Below, piece after piece: positions 1 through 7,679 of a DNA stretch of 64,000 bases (positions are counted from its first letter, which is position 1; every line of letters starts with the position of its first letter). Under the pieces are notes generated by a model, which did not search any database, had not been told where the DNA came from, and saw only the letters and a program-made list of their open reading frames with translations. The position numbers were made by a program, and so were the translations under genes. Source of the stretch: CAYFLR01 sp964343805 (GTDB lineage Bacteria; Bdellovibrionota_B; Oligoflexia; CAYFLR01); the NCBI GenBank assembly GCA_964343805.1, contig CAYFLR010000014.1:42066-106065 (forward strand), given 5' to 3'.

Positions 1-92
1 AGCATTATGGAATAATTTTAGATTGACAGGCTTTGTTTTTGATGTCAGAGCTATTGGGTCTTAAAATTTTAATCATGGTTGGAGGTTTTTTT

Positions 93-629
93 ATGAAGTA
101 TGTATTGCTTGTTTTTACACTTTTGTTAACTATTCCAGGTGTTTATGCTGAGGAAGATCATTCTTTATCCAATATCAGAGGAACTAATATTGAATTAAAG
201 ACCTATGACCACGCCATTGCCGGAGCTATTAGAGATTTTGTTGTTTGGGGTTATGTTGATGAAGCTTCTTTTACTTCTGATTTAATCATGAGAAGAGATG
301 GGCAAATTGTTAAGGCGACTTTTAAAAGACAAGAAGATGGACGCATCGGTGGCCAAATAATCCATACAGTTGGTGAAGCAGAGCGAACAACTGAGATTTA
401 TCTTGGTGGGGTAGATCCTGAAGCAGGACAAATTAAATTACTGGTGAATGGACAAGAGACAGTGGTTTCAATCACTAGCGAGGGGTTTGAGGGAAGTCAC
501 TTTATTAACCCAACCTATACAACTGTAATAGATGGAGAAGAAGTTTCTTTTACCATGGAAAACGGAGAGGCTTGTTTTGGACTTTCTATGCATCTATCAA
601 TGGTTATCTTTGGAGCTTATCTGCATTAA
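93..629 (+). CDS. Small secreted protein of unknown function
   Basis: This encodes a 178-residue protein that I do not recognise. The start at 93 is preferred to an upstream ATG at 33 because GGAGG lies at 81-85 and the protein then opens with a clean Sec signal peptide (MKYVLLVFTLLLTIPGVYA, cleavage after about residue 19). The mature part is acidic, has no cysteine cluster except near the end (EACFGLS), and looks beta-rich. It is probably periplasmic or outer-surface. A strong terminator follows 36 bases after the stop, so it ends its transcript. Upstream context is cut off by the window edge. Confidence 0.7.
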   Translation: MKYVLLVFTLLLTIPGVYAEEDHSLSNIRGTNIELKTYDHAIAGAIRDFVVWGYVDEASFTSDLIMRRDGQIVKATFKRQEDGRIGGQIIHTVGEAERTTEIYLGGVDPEAGQIKLLVNGQETVVSITSEGFEGSHFINPTYTTVIDGEEVSFTMENGEACFGLSMHLSMVIFGAYLH

Positions 630-664
630 AAACTTCAGCATTGCTGATTGAAGATAATAAAAAT

Positions 665-698
665 GACGCAGTAGAGGGATCCTTTACTGCGTCTTTTT
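665..698 (+). terminator. Intrinsic terminator after the 93-629 gene
   Basis: A perfect 9-bp stem, GACGCAGTA (665-673) with TACTGCGTC (685-693), is followed by a T-run. It separates the secreted-protein gene from the LuxR-type gene. Confidence 0.85.
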
Positions 699-711
699 GT
701 GTTATTAAAAA

Positions 712-746
712 CCCCCTAAATGGGGGTATTTTTGACAAATTTGTCC
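712..746 (+). promoter_or_regulatory. Two-palindrome element upstream of the two-CW LuxR gene
   Basis: CCCCCTAAATGGGGG (712-726) is followed seven bases later by the perfect palindrome GACAAATTTGTC (734-745). It lies 36 bases before the ATG at 782. Both parts recur, closer together, at 38188-38215 between the B12-sensor gene and the kinase-like gene. That suggests an operator for a shared regulator, possibly the adjacent LuxR protein itself. The GC-rich palindrome could also act as a weak terminator, because TATTTTT follows it. Confidence 0.45.
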
Positions 747-781
747 TATTGTTATTCATTTTTTTCCGGTATGTACACAAT

Positions 782-1399
782 ATGGGTATGAATAAAGAAA
801 GATTATTAGAATTATTATTAAAAATAGAAGAATCTATTATTACTGGTGAGTACCAGTCTCTATGGGCGGAAAACAGCGAACTGGGTGATTGCTGGACTAT
901 TATGAATTGTGATAAGAAGCAGTGCCCTGCATATGGCCGTAGAGATATTCGTTGTTGGCAGACTGCGGGTACATTTTGTGACAGTAAGAACATTAAAGGG
1001 TCTTTTGTTAAGAAATGGGGTGACTGTAGGGATTGTCCCGTATTTAAATATGCTACTATGTCTGAGGAAAAAAGGCTTCAGGAATTAGTAAATAATATTG
1101 TCTTTTCACTTTACTGCTTTGATAGTGCTTCTCTTGGTATACTTAAAATTAAAAGGGATTTTGAGAAGGTAAGTAGTCATTATAAGCTTACAACAAGGGA
1201 AAGAGAGATCCTGATGCTACTCCTTGATCGACGATCTAGAAAAGAGATGGCTAAGGTCTTATCTATCTCTACCGAGACTGTCAAAATGCACCTCAAAAAC
1301 ATCTATCGCAAACTCAAAGTTCACTCAGTTGAGGAGGTATTTAAAACTTTGGGAGAGTTTTGTGATACTGAATGCCCCGAACCTATTGCTGGGACCTAG
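782..1399 (+). CDS. LuxR-family regulator with N-terminal two-CW cysteine domain
   Basis: This is a predicted cytosolic transcription factor of 205 residues. Residues 37-86 hold eight cysteines in a pattern typical of the 'two-CW' domain: a C-W pair at 37-38, CPAY at 48-51, a second C-W at 58-59, then a closing CRDC. This suggests metal binding or redox sensing. Residues about 135-190 are a LuxR/GerE helix-turn-helix (TTREREILMLLLDRRSRKEM, then STETVKMHLKNIYRKL). The open frame extends upstream to 572, but that part overlaps the previous gene and its terminator. The start is 782 or 788, with no strong ribosome site. The stop lies three bases from the convergent ClC gene end. The effector is unknown. 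Confidence 0.8.
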   Translation: MGMNKERLLELLLKIEESIITGEYQSLWAENSELGDCWTIMNCDKKQCPAYGRRDIRCWQTAGTFCDSKNIKGSFVKKWGDCRDCPVFKYATMSEEKRLQELVNNIVFSLYCFDSASLGILKIKRDFEKVSSHYKLTTREREILMLLLDRRSRKEMAKVLSISTETVKMHLKNIYRKLKVHSVEEVFKTLGEFCDTECPEPIAGT

Positions 1400-1402
1400 T
1401 AC

Positions 1403-2710
1403 TTAATCAACAATTCCTGGTTCTTCTTTTGTGCTTCGTTGGCTCTCTAAGGCAAATTCATAGATAGTTCTATGTCGCATCACTTGAAATCCGATCACAG
1501 CAGAAATGCCTGCTACTAAACTATACGGTAAACCAAAGATTTCTATGGTCATCACTGCTGATGCTAATGGAATGTTCATTCCACTGGCTAAAATACTTCA
1601 AAATCCTCCTGCGAGGAAGGCATAAAAAGCAGGTGAACCTACGGGCACTCCCAGTAGATAGCTAAATCCAGCACCTAAAAGAATACCAACAATGGCCGTT
1701 GGTCCTGTAAACCCGGCACTCATTCCCGATCCGACCGTGATGCAATTCCCGATGGTTTTAGTGAGTATTACAATTATCAGTATAACCACTAGATTTATAT
1801 CCGGAGGAAGATTTCCACGGAGAGTAACAAGCTCTGATGTCAGAGCTGCGGGAACGATTTGTGAACTGATGCCTAATAAGTGAGGATTGATTAACCAAGT
1901 GAGGGCAGAAGCAACTACTGAACCGATTAAAACTTTTGCTAATATATTGCCTTTGCCTCTTTGGAAGAGTTTTGTGCAAAGGACATAGAATTTGATGTAG
2001 AAACCTCCATACAATCCGGCCACCAAGGACAAAACAATCACCTTAATGGCAATAAGATAGTGGATGGGGTCTTGTGGAGCGTTTATCACAAAAAAGGGCT
2101 TCCAACCGAAATTTTGGCAGAGCAACACCGAGAAGGAGCTGGTCAAAATAGCTGGAAAAATACTTTGATAATTAAGGCGGCTTCTTTGGATAATTTCAAC
2201 AGCAAAAAGCCCCCCTCCAATGGGCGTATGAAAAATGGCTCCAATAGTTGCAGCCATTCCACAAACAGAAGCAATGTAGGGAGTTTCTTTGATAAAGGTT
2301 TTTAATAATTGATTATCAATAAAAGACATGATGCCTGCAGAGACGCGAGAAAGGGGACCGACAATGCCACCACTGCCATAGGTAGATAGGGTGAGAAGAG
2401 CAGCCCAAAATTTAAAAAAAGTGGCAGAAAAGGAGAGAAGACCGTTTTTTATTCTTACCCCTTCAATGTATGAAGGAACTCCTTCCACTGTGGCTTTAGG
2501 TTCCAATCGATATATTACAGCTCCTGTAATGAGGGCCCCAATCGCTGGCCAAACTAAGAGAGGGATTTGTGACTCTTTTAAAAAGGTCTGAATAAAGCTA
2601 AAAAGGTAAAGGAAAATTTGAACTGCACTGGCTCCAATAGCTGCTGAAATCAAGGCTAAAGCTATCCATCGGTAGAGGAAAATAAGAGATTGTATATTAT
2701 CTTTCTTCAT
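1403..2710 (-). pseudogene. ClC-family chloride channel/transporter interrupted by an in-frame TGA
   Basis: This inner-membrane ClC protein would be 435 residues if read through a TGA at 1598-1600 (codon 371). Codons after the TGA continue in the same frame with typical ClC sequence (SILASGMNIPLAS, then AVMTIEIFG) to a TAA at 1403-1405, so the last 64 residues are preserved. Aligned by eye to E. coli ClC, the TGA sits where a glycine is expected (GGA to TGA is one change). The second pore motif GSGMSAGFTGP is clear. The gating-glutamate motif GREGP is replaced by GSGGIVGP, which suggests a channel-like or divergent member. The start overlaps the upstream response-regulator stop (ATGA-type overlap), so the two are translationally coupled. 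The TGA is either a recent nonsense mutation or a sequence error. Confidence 0.75.
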
Positions 2711-3081
2711 TCGACTGGGATTAGTTTTTTAAGCAAGGCCAGGAGAACTTCTTTTTTTACCGGTTTGGGAATATAAAAGGTAAAAACTTTCTCTTTGAGA
2801 GCTTTGGAAAAATCAGCATCCAGCTCTCCAGTGAGTAAGACAATGGGGACTTGGCTATCGGGGGCCTGTTTGCGAATTTCATGAGCAAGCTCTAATCCGT
2901 TCATTTGGGGCATTTTGCCATCAGTTATCACAATAGCCGGATCTTCATTTAGAAACACTTCGAGCCCTTGTTGTCCATCGAGAGCTGTTAAGAGTTCATA
3001 ATGGCCGCTTTTTTCAACGATCCTTCGGCAGTAATCGCAACAGGATTGAGAATCATCCACAAGTAATACTTTTTTAGACAT
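2707..3081 (-). CDS. Single-domain response regulator (REC)
   Basis: This is a stand-alone receiver domain of 124 residues with no output domain. The acidic pocket is D9-D10, the phosphoacceptor is D54 (VITDGKMP), the switch threonine is T84 (LLTGE) and the conserved lysine is K106 (IPKP). The start at 3081 is chosen because the longer open frame has no REC homology and overlaps the radical-SAM stop; AAAGG precedes this ATG. The gene lies in the minus-strand operon between the radical-SAM gene and the ClC gene and overlaps the latter by four bases. The cognate kinase is not adjacent. It probably relays a signal by protein-protein contact, with the channel an obvious but unproven candidate. 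Confidence 0.85.
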   Translation of the reverse strand: MSKKVLLVDDSQSCCDYCRRIVEKSGHYELLTALDGQQGLEVFLNEDPAIVITDGKMPQMNGLELAHEIRKQAPDSQVPIVLLTGELDADFSKALKEKVFTFYIPKPVKKEVLLALLKKLIPVE

Positions 3082-3145
3082 AATAAACCTTTCCCTAATA
3101 TTGTCGGGAATTGGTAAGTCCTTGTCAAGGGGATTTATCCTGAAC

Positions 3146-4573
3146 TTAACGGAGATCGAAAAAGGTAGGACCAGAATCATCTAAGACTTGTGGATGGTGT
3201 TTTTTTAGAAAACAATAGATTTTCAAGGCACAGAGAAAATCTGCTTCAATCAGCTGACATGCTGGCTCATAAGGAGTGGTGAGATTCTTCTTATAGAATT
3301 GGTTATCAGCGAAGCATCCGCCACCACAGATATGTTTAATGTAACAGTTATGGCATTTTACTTTACCCGCTTCGCCCCCTCTTTGATGAACAAATTCATG
3401 GGTGAATTTGGCCAGCAGAATTTCTTTGATTCCATCAAAAATATTTCCCGATTCAAAAGGATTCTGTTCATTGAATCGATGACAGGGGAAAATTTCTCCT
3501 GAAGTAGAGACGGAAAGGTAGTTTTTACCAGCCCCACAAAAACTATATGCCAGCTCTCCATAGTGAATTCGATTTATTATAGAAACTAGAAATGTCATAC
3601 GTTTTAGACCTTCTACATCGTCTTGCTCGATCAGATAATCTATAAATTGGTTGAGTCCTTGGGAGTATTTTGTGATGGAGCTTTTGGACCAAGGTTTTTG
3701 TCCTATGCCACCCATTTGCGGGTGCACACTGAAGTGAGAGTGGGTTTTATTATGAAAGAATTTTAGATTTGAAAAGAGTTGGTCCACGGTTTCCGGAGTA
3801 ACAGTGCTGCGTGCCAAGACTTGATGAGGGGCTTTATATTTGCTCTCTAAGGTTTTTAAGCTGGAGTATACTTTGGAAAAGGATCCGGTTTCTTCTTTTC
3901 CAGCAAAAGGGCGAAAGGCATTATGGGTTTTCTCATCTCCATCTATGGAAAGGATGATGGTGAAGCTATGGTCATTCAAGAAAGCTAAAATTTCATCATC
4001 GATAAGAGTTCCATTGGTAGTAACAGAAAAGGTGAATGTTTTTTCTTGCTGCCGGCTCAATTTATCACAATGCTCAACCACCTCTCTCATTAGAGAAAAA
4101 TTTAATAAAGGCTCACCTCCGAAGAAGGATATATGCAAACTGGGGTTATCTTTTATAAAGTAATCCACCGCTTTGATCGCTGTTTCCGATTTCATTACAC
4201 TGTTTCGCCCGTACTCCCCTTTTCCCGCGTAGCAATAATGGCAGGCCAAGTTGCATGATTGCTGGACCATCAAAGAAATTGCTTTGATTTGTAAGTTGGC
4301 CTGAGTGCTGTTTATAAAATTTGAATAGTGCATCTCTGCCTGTTTAACAATCTCTTTCAGCTCTTTCTGAATTTCCTTTTCAGCGGGTGAAGATGAGTTA
4401 ATATCGGTTTTTGAAAGAGCCTCATAAGCCTCTTTGGAAAGATTAAAGACGCTGGCCGAGAGAGGGAGAAAGGCATAGTAATTAATTTCGTCACGGAATG
4501 AAAACTGAATAGGGTGAGGTTTACTCAATTGAGTGGGAATGGTAATAATATTTTCACTTTTCTTTTCGTTCAT
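3146..4573 (-). CDS. Radical SAM/SPASM enzyme, peptide-maturase type
   Basis: This is a predicted cytosolic iron-sulfur enzyme of 475 residues. The radical-SAM cluster motif CxxxCxxC is C107-C111-C114 (SCNLACHYCY), followed by the FFGGEPLL motif. A C-terminal SPASM region (about 340-445) has further cysteines: FCGAGKNY, FPCHRF, CHNCYIKHICGGGC and a final C before the helical tail. That layout matches the PqqE, QhpD and anaerobic sulfatase-maturase group that modifies peptides or proteins. The first ~100 residues look like an N-terminal recognition domain. It is nine bases downstream of the aldehyde dehydrogenase gene, in the same operon. I saw no small precursor peptide in the operon, so the substrate may be a protein or be encoded elsewhere. 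Confidence 0.85.
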   Translation of the reverse strand: MNEKKSENIITIPTQLSKPHPIQFSFRDEINYYAFLPLSASVFNLSKEAYEALSKTDINSSSPAEKEIQKELKEIVKQAEMHYSNFINSTQANLQIKAISLMVQQSCNLACHYCYAGKGEYGRNSVMKSETAIKAVDYFIKDNPSLHISFFGGEPLLNFSLMREVVEHCDKLSRQQEKTFTFSVTTNGTLIDDEILAFLNDHSFTIILSIDGDEKTHNAFRPFAGKEETGSFSKVYSSLKTLESKYKAPHQVLARSTVTPETVDQLFSNLKFFHNKTHSHFSVHPQMGGIGQKPWSKSSITKYSQGLNQFIDYLIEQDDVEGLKRMTFLVSIINRIHYGELAYSFCGAGKNYLSVSTSGEIFPCHRFNEQNPFESGNIFDGIKEILLAKFTHEFVHQRGGEAGKVKCHNCYIKHICGGGCFADNQFYKKNLTTPYEPACQLIEADFLCALKIYCFLKKHHPQVLDDSGPTFFDLR

Positions 4574-4582
4574 AATTTCACC

Positions 4583-6007
4583 TTACTTTGGTTTTTGACA
4601 GAGAACCAGAAGGCGCTCTTCTGTCATATGTTGCATTGCATAAGGAACCCCTTCTCTTCCATAACCTGAATTTTTCACCCCTCCATAAGGCATATTATCA
4701 ACCCGAAAAGTGGGAATGTCATTCGCAATGACCCCCCCCACTTGCAGAGTTCGAAAAGCCTCAAATAGGATGTCTTGCCTGTTAGTAAAGAGTCCTGCTT
4801 GCAGCCCAAATTGAGATTGATTGATTTTTTGGAATGCCTCCTTTGGAGAATTTACCTTTTCCAAATAGACGACGGGACCAAAGACCTCTTCTTTAAATAA
4901 CCTGCAATCAGAGGGGACATTTTCTAAGACAGTGGGATAATAAAACCCCTTGTCTCCCTCTTTGCTACAGAGTAACCTTGCCCCTTTTTGAACAGCTTCC
5001 TGGACCCATTCAGCTATTCTTTTGCTTTCTTTTTCAGTAATTAAAGGTCCTACCTTGGTATCTCTTTGCAGTGGGTTTCCCACCTTGAGGGCACTCGCTT
5101 TTTCCACAAAACTCTTTTTAAAATCTTCATAGATTTTTTCATGCAGAAAAATTCTTTGCACGGAAATACATATTTGGCCGGCAAAGGCAAAGGCCCCAAG
5201 AATACATCGATCCACTGCATAATCAAGTGGGGCATCATCATGGAGATAAACTGCTGCGTCACCTCCCAATTCTAAGAGTACCTTTTTCTTCCCACATCTA
5301 TTTTTTATTCCCCATCCCACCTTTCCACTGCCTGTAAAGCTTATGAGCGCTAGCCTAGGATCTTCGATCATCTCGTTAGCAAGCTCTCTTTGACACGGAA
5401 TCACCTGAAAGGATCCTTGGGGTAAAGAGGTTTGATCTATGATTTTAGCTAATAAAAGAGCCGTGAGTGGGGTGTCAGAAGAAGGTTTAATGATAATGGG
5501 GTTTCCTGTGGCAAGTGCCGGGGCCACCTTATGACTCACTAAATTGAGTGGGAAATTAAAAGGAGCAATTCCTAAAATGGGTCCAATGGGAAATCTTTTT
5601 ACCAACCCCATTCTATTTTCACTAAAAGGGTTCACATCCAATGGAATGATGTCTTCTTTCTGACTATTCAAATGATGAGCAGCTAAGGAAAAAACATTGA
5701 CCGATCTTTCAACTTCAACCTCCGCTTCAGTTAAAGGCTTACCTGATTCAAGTGAGATGGTCTCACTTAAGACTTTTTTCTTCTCTTTGATGAGAGAGGC
5801 AATCTGTAAAAGGATTTCTGACCTTTGGTAGGTAGAAAGCAGAGACTTGTTTTGAAATAAGTTTTGGGCAGAGGAAATGGCCGTTTCCATATCTTGGGCT
5901 GAGGCGAGATGAATGGAGTCGATGGGCTCTTGGTTAAAGGGGTTATATACTCTTAACTCTTCATCACTCTTTTTCCATTCTCCATTTAAATAAAACGGTT
6001 TTGCCAT
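4583..6007 (-). CDS. NAD(P)-dependent aldehyde dehydrogenase
   Basis: This cytosolic enzyme of 474 residues oxidises an aldehyde to an acid. Visible landmarks are the PFNFPLNL cofactor segment, KPSSDTP, the FTGSGKVG turn, catalytic glutamate in LELGGDA, catalytic cysteine in AFAGQICISVQR and EEVFGPVVY near the C-terminus. The FAGQICISVQR form resembles lactaldehyde, phosphonoacetaldehyde and non-phosphorylating glyceraldehyde-3-phosphate dehydrogenases, but the substrate cannot be named. The start at 6007 has GGAG six bases upstream. Another in-frame ATG at 6019 is possible. It lies 20 bases after the deaminase gene and 9 bases before the radical-SAM gene, so co-transcription is likely. Confidence 0.9.
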   Translation of the reverse strand: MAKPFYLNGEWKKSDEELRVYNPFNQEPIDSIHLASAQDMETAISSAQNLFQNKSLLSTYQRSEILLQIASLIKEKKKVLSETISLESGKPLTEAEVEVERSVNVFSLAAHHLNSQKEDIIPLDVNPFSENRMGLVKRFPIGPILGIAPFNFPLNLVSHKVAPALATGNPIIIKPSSDTPLTALLLAKIIDQTSLPQGSFQVIPCQRELANEMIEDPRLALISFTGSGKVGWGIKNRCGKKKVLLELGGDAAVYLHDDAPLDYAVDRCILGAFAFAGQICISVQRIFLHEKIYEDFKKSFVEKASALKVGNPLQRDTKVGPLITEKESKRIAEWVQEAVQKGARLLCSKEGDKGFYYPTVLENVPSDCRLFKEEVFGPVVYLEKVNSPKEAFQKINQSQFGLQAGLFTNRQDILFEAFRTLQVGGVIANDIPTFRVDNMPYGGVKNSGYGREGVPYAMQHMTEERLLVLCQKPK

Positions 6008-6027
6008 GGGGGACTCCATCAATAAAA

Positions 6028-6498
6028 TTATTTCCAAAAGTGGTGATGAACTCGTTCACACTCCTTGGGCTTAATGGGTCCAACCACTCCTATTTTTCTT
6101 TTTCCTTTTTGGAATATTTCTTCACAGGCAATAACCAAACTGCCATCAGTTAAGGATCCTAAATTGGAAGCGGAAATGCCAAAAACGAGTTTATTTATGC
6201 CTGACCAGTAAATCGCTCCTGAACACATGGCACATGGTTCAGTACTGGTATAGAGGGTGCATTTTTTAATTATGGAGGGGTCTATTTGCGCAAAAGCATT
6301 TTTTATTAAACGTAATTCCGCATGTTCCGTGGGATCATTTAAAGAATTTACTTGATTTTCTGCCTCTAAAAGGATCTTATCCTCATACACTAAAAGAGCT
6401 CCAAATGGGTGGTTTCCTTTGTCTCTAGCTGCAAAAGCCAGCTCTATGCAGCGATCAATAAATGGAAAATGCATCTTTTGCTCTTCTTGTGTTAACAT
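6028..6498 (-). CDS. Nucleoside/nucleobase deaminase (cytidine deaminase-like fold)
   Basis: This zinc-dependent deaminase of 156 residues belongs to the guanine deaminase/TadA-like group. The zinc site is H59 with catalytic E61 (TEHAELR) and C89-C92 (TEPCAMCSGAIYWSGI). The long C-terminal portion (GSLTDGSLVIACEEIF) fits free-base deaminases better than tRNA-specific TadA, so guanine or another purine is a likely substrate. It is the first gene of the minus-strand operon running to the ClC gene. The start at 6498 has AGGG upstream. Its promoter must lie in the 95-bp gap shared with the divergent EamA gene. Confidence 0.85.
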   Translation of the reverse strand: MLTQEEQKMHFPFIDRCIELAFAARDKGNHPFGALLVYEDKILLEAENQVNSLNDPTEHAELRLIKNAFAQIDPSIIKKCTLYTSTEPCAMCSGAIYWSGINKLVFGISASNLGSLTDGSLVIACEEIFQKGKRKIGVVGPIKPKECERVHHHFWK

Positions 6499-6593
6499 TC
6501 TTTACCCTTTAGTCAGTTAAGTCAGGATTTAGGGTTTATTTATATGTACATCAATCTCATGCAATTGCAAATAAGTATATCCAGGGTAAACTG

Positions 6594-7637
6594 ATGGAAA
6601 ATAAGAAATATTTTCTTTATGCACTCTTATCGGCTTTGCTTTTTGGCGCTTCCACCCCAGCAAGCAAGTATCTCCTTCAATTTGGATCCCCCATTTTACT
6701 AGCTTCTCTGTATTATTTCGGAGCCGCTCTTATCTTACTCCCTGTTTCCTTTCGAACCTTCAAGTCTGAGTGGCAGCATGTACGAAAAGACCCACATGAT
6801 TTGAAAAGACTTTTAGGTGGTGTTGTCTTTGGGGGGATTTTAGGACCTGTCTTCTTATTATATGGTATTAGGTTAATGGACGCCACCAGTGCATCATTGC
6901 TTCTCAACTTTGAAACGGTGGCCACAGCCATCATTGGTTTTTTAATTTTTAAGGAGCATATTGGTCCTAAAATTATCCTGTCCTCAATTATTACCGTAAT
7001 TGCCGGCAGTTTATTAGTCGTTACCAAAGATTTCTCCATTAACTGGGGAGGAATTCTTATCGGACTTGCCTGTCTTTCATGGGGATTTGATAATAATTAT
7101 ACCGCTTCTGTGGAAGGAGTCTCTCCCTCAACCAATACCATCATCAAGGGAGTGGTTGCGGGAAGTTTTAACTTGGTGGCGGCCTTCCTGTTATCGGAGG
7201 CTAATCTACCTTTAGGACCTGTTTTATTGGCTCTGCTAATAGGTGGTCTATCTTATGGTGTGAGTATTGCGCTTTATATTACTTCGGCCCGTCATTTAGG
7301 TGCCACTCGTTCTCAGATTATTTTTGCATTTAATCCTTTTATTGGAAGTTTGCTCTCGTTTCTGATTTTCTGGAATGCTTTAAATATTCAATTTTGGTGG
7401 GCTCTGGCTTTAATGATTTGTGCTATCCTCATTCTCTATTATGAGAGACATTCCCATAAACATCTCCATCCCACTCTTTCTCATACTCATGAACACAGTC
7501 ATGATGATGGACATCATTTTCATTCTCATGCAGGTTTAGATAGCAATATCAAACACACTCATGCTCATGACCATGAAGAGTTAGAACATGAGCATGCTCA
7601 CTTTCCTAATATCCACCATAAACATAGGCACCCATAG
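6594..7637 (+). CDS. EamA/DMT-family transporter with histidine-rich C-terminal tail
   Basis: This inner-membrane permease of 347 residues has ten predicted helices in two EamA halves (LLSALLFGASTPASKYLL at the start; GATRSQIIFAFNPFIGSL in the second half). After the last helix (about residue 282) the last 60-65 residues are packed with histidine and aspartate/glutamate, e.g. HTHEHSHDDGHHFHSHAG and HTHAHDHEELEHEHAHF. Such tails bind divalent metals such as Ni, Co, Zn or Cu, so export or sensing of a metal is plausible; ordinary DMT exporters lack them. It is divergent from the deaminase operon and convergent with the TolC gene at 7680. Confidence 0.85.
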   Translation: MENKKYFLYALLSALLFGASTPASKYLLQFGSPILLASLYYFGAALILLPVSFRTFKSEWQHVRKDPHDLKRLLGGVVFGGILGPVFLLYGIRLMDATSASLLLNFETVATAIIGFLIFKEHIGPKIILSSIITVIAGSLLVVTKDFSINWGGILIGLACLSWGFDNNYTASVEGVSPSTNTIIKGVVAGSFNLVAAFLLSEANLPLGPVLLALLIGGLSYGVSIALYITSARHLGATRSQIIFAFNPFIGSLLSFLIFWNALNIQFWWALALMICAILILYYERHSHKHLHPTLSHTHEHSHDDGHHFHSHAGLDSNIKHTHAHDHEELEHEHAHFPNIHHKHRHP

Positions 7638-7679
7638 CCAACCCTGTGTGTCTGCAAACGAACATCATTTTGTTGATTT

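Noticed and set aside
572..781. N-terminal extension of the two-CW LuxR gene
   Set aside because: The added residues overlap the preceding gene, its terminator and the palindromic element.
604..993. Minus-strand ORF opposite the LuxR gene
   Set aside because: It overlaps a terminator and the two-CW coding region and has no family resemblance.
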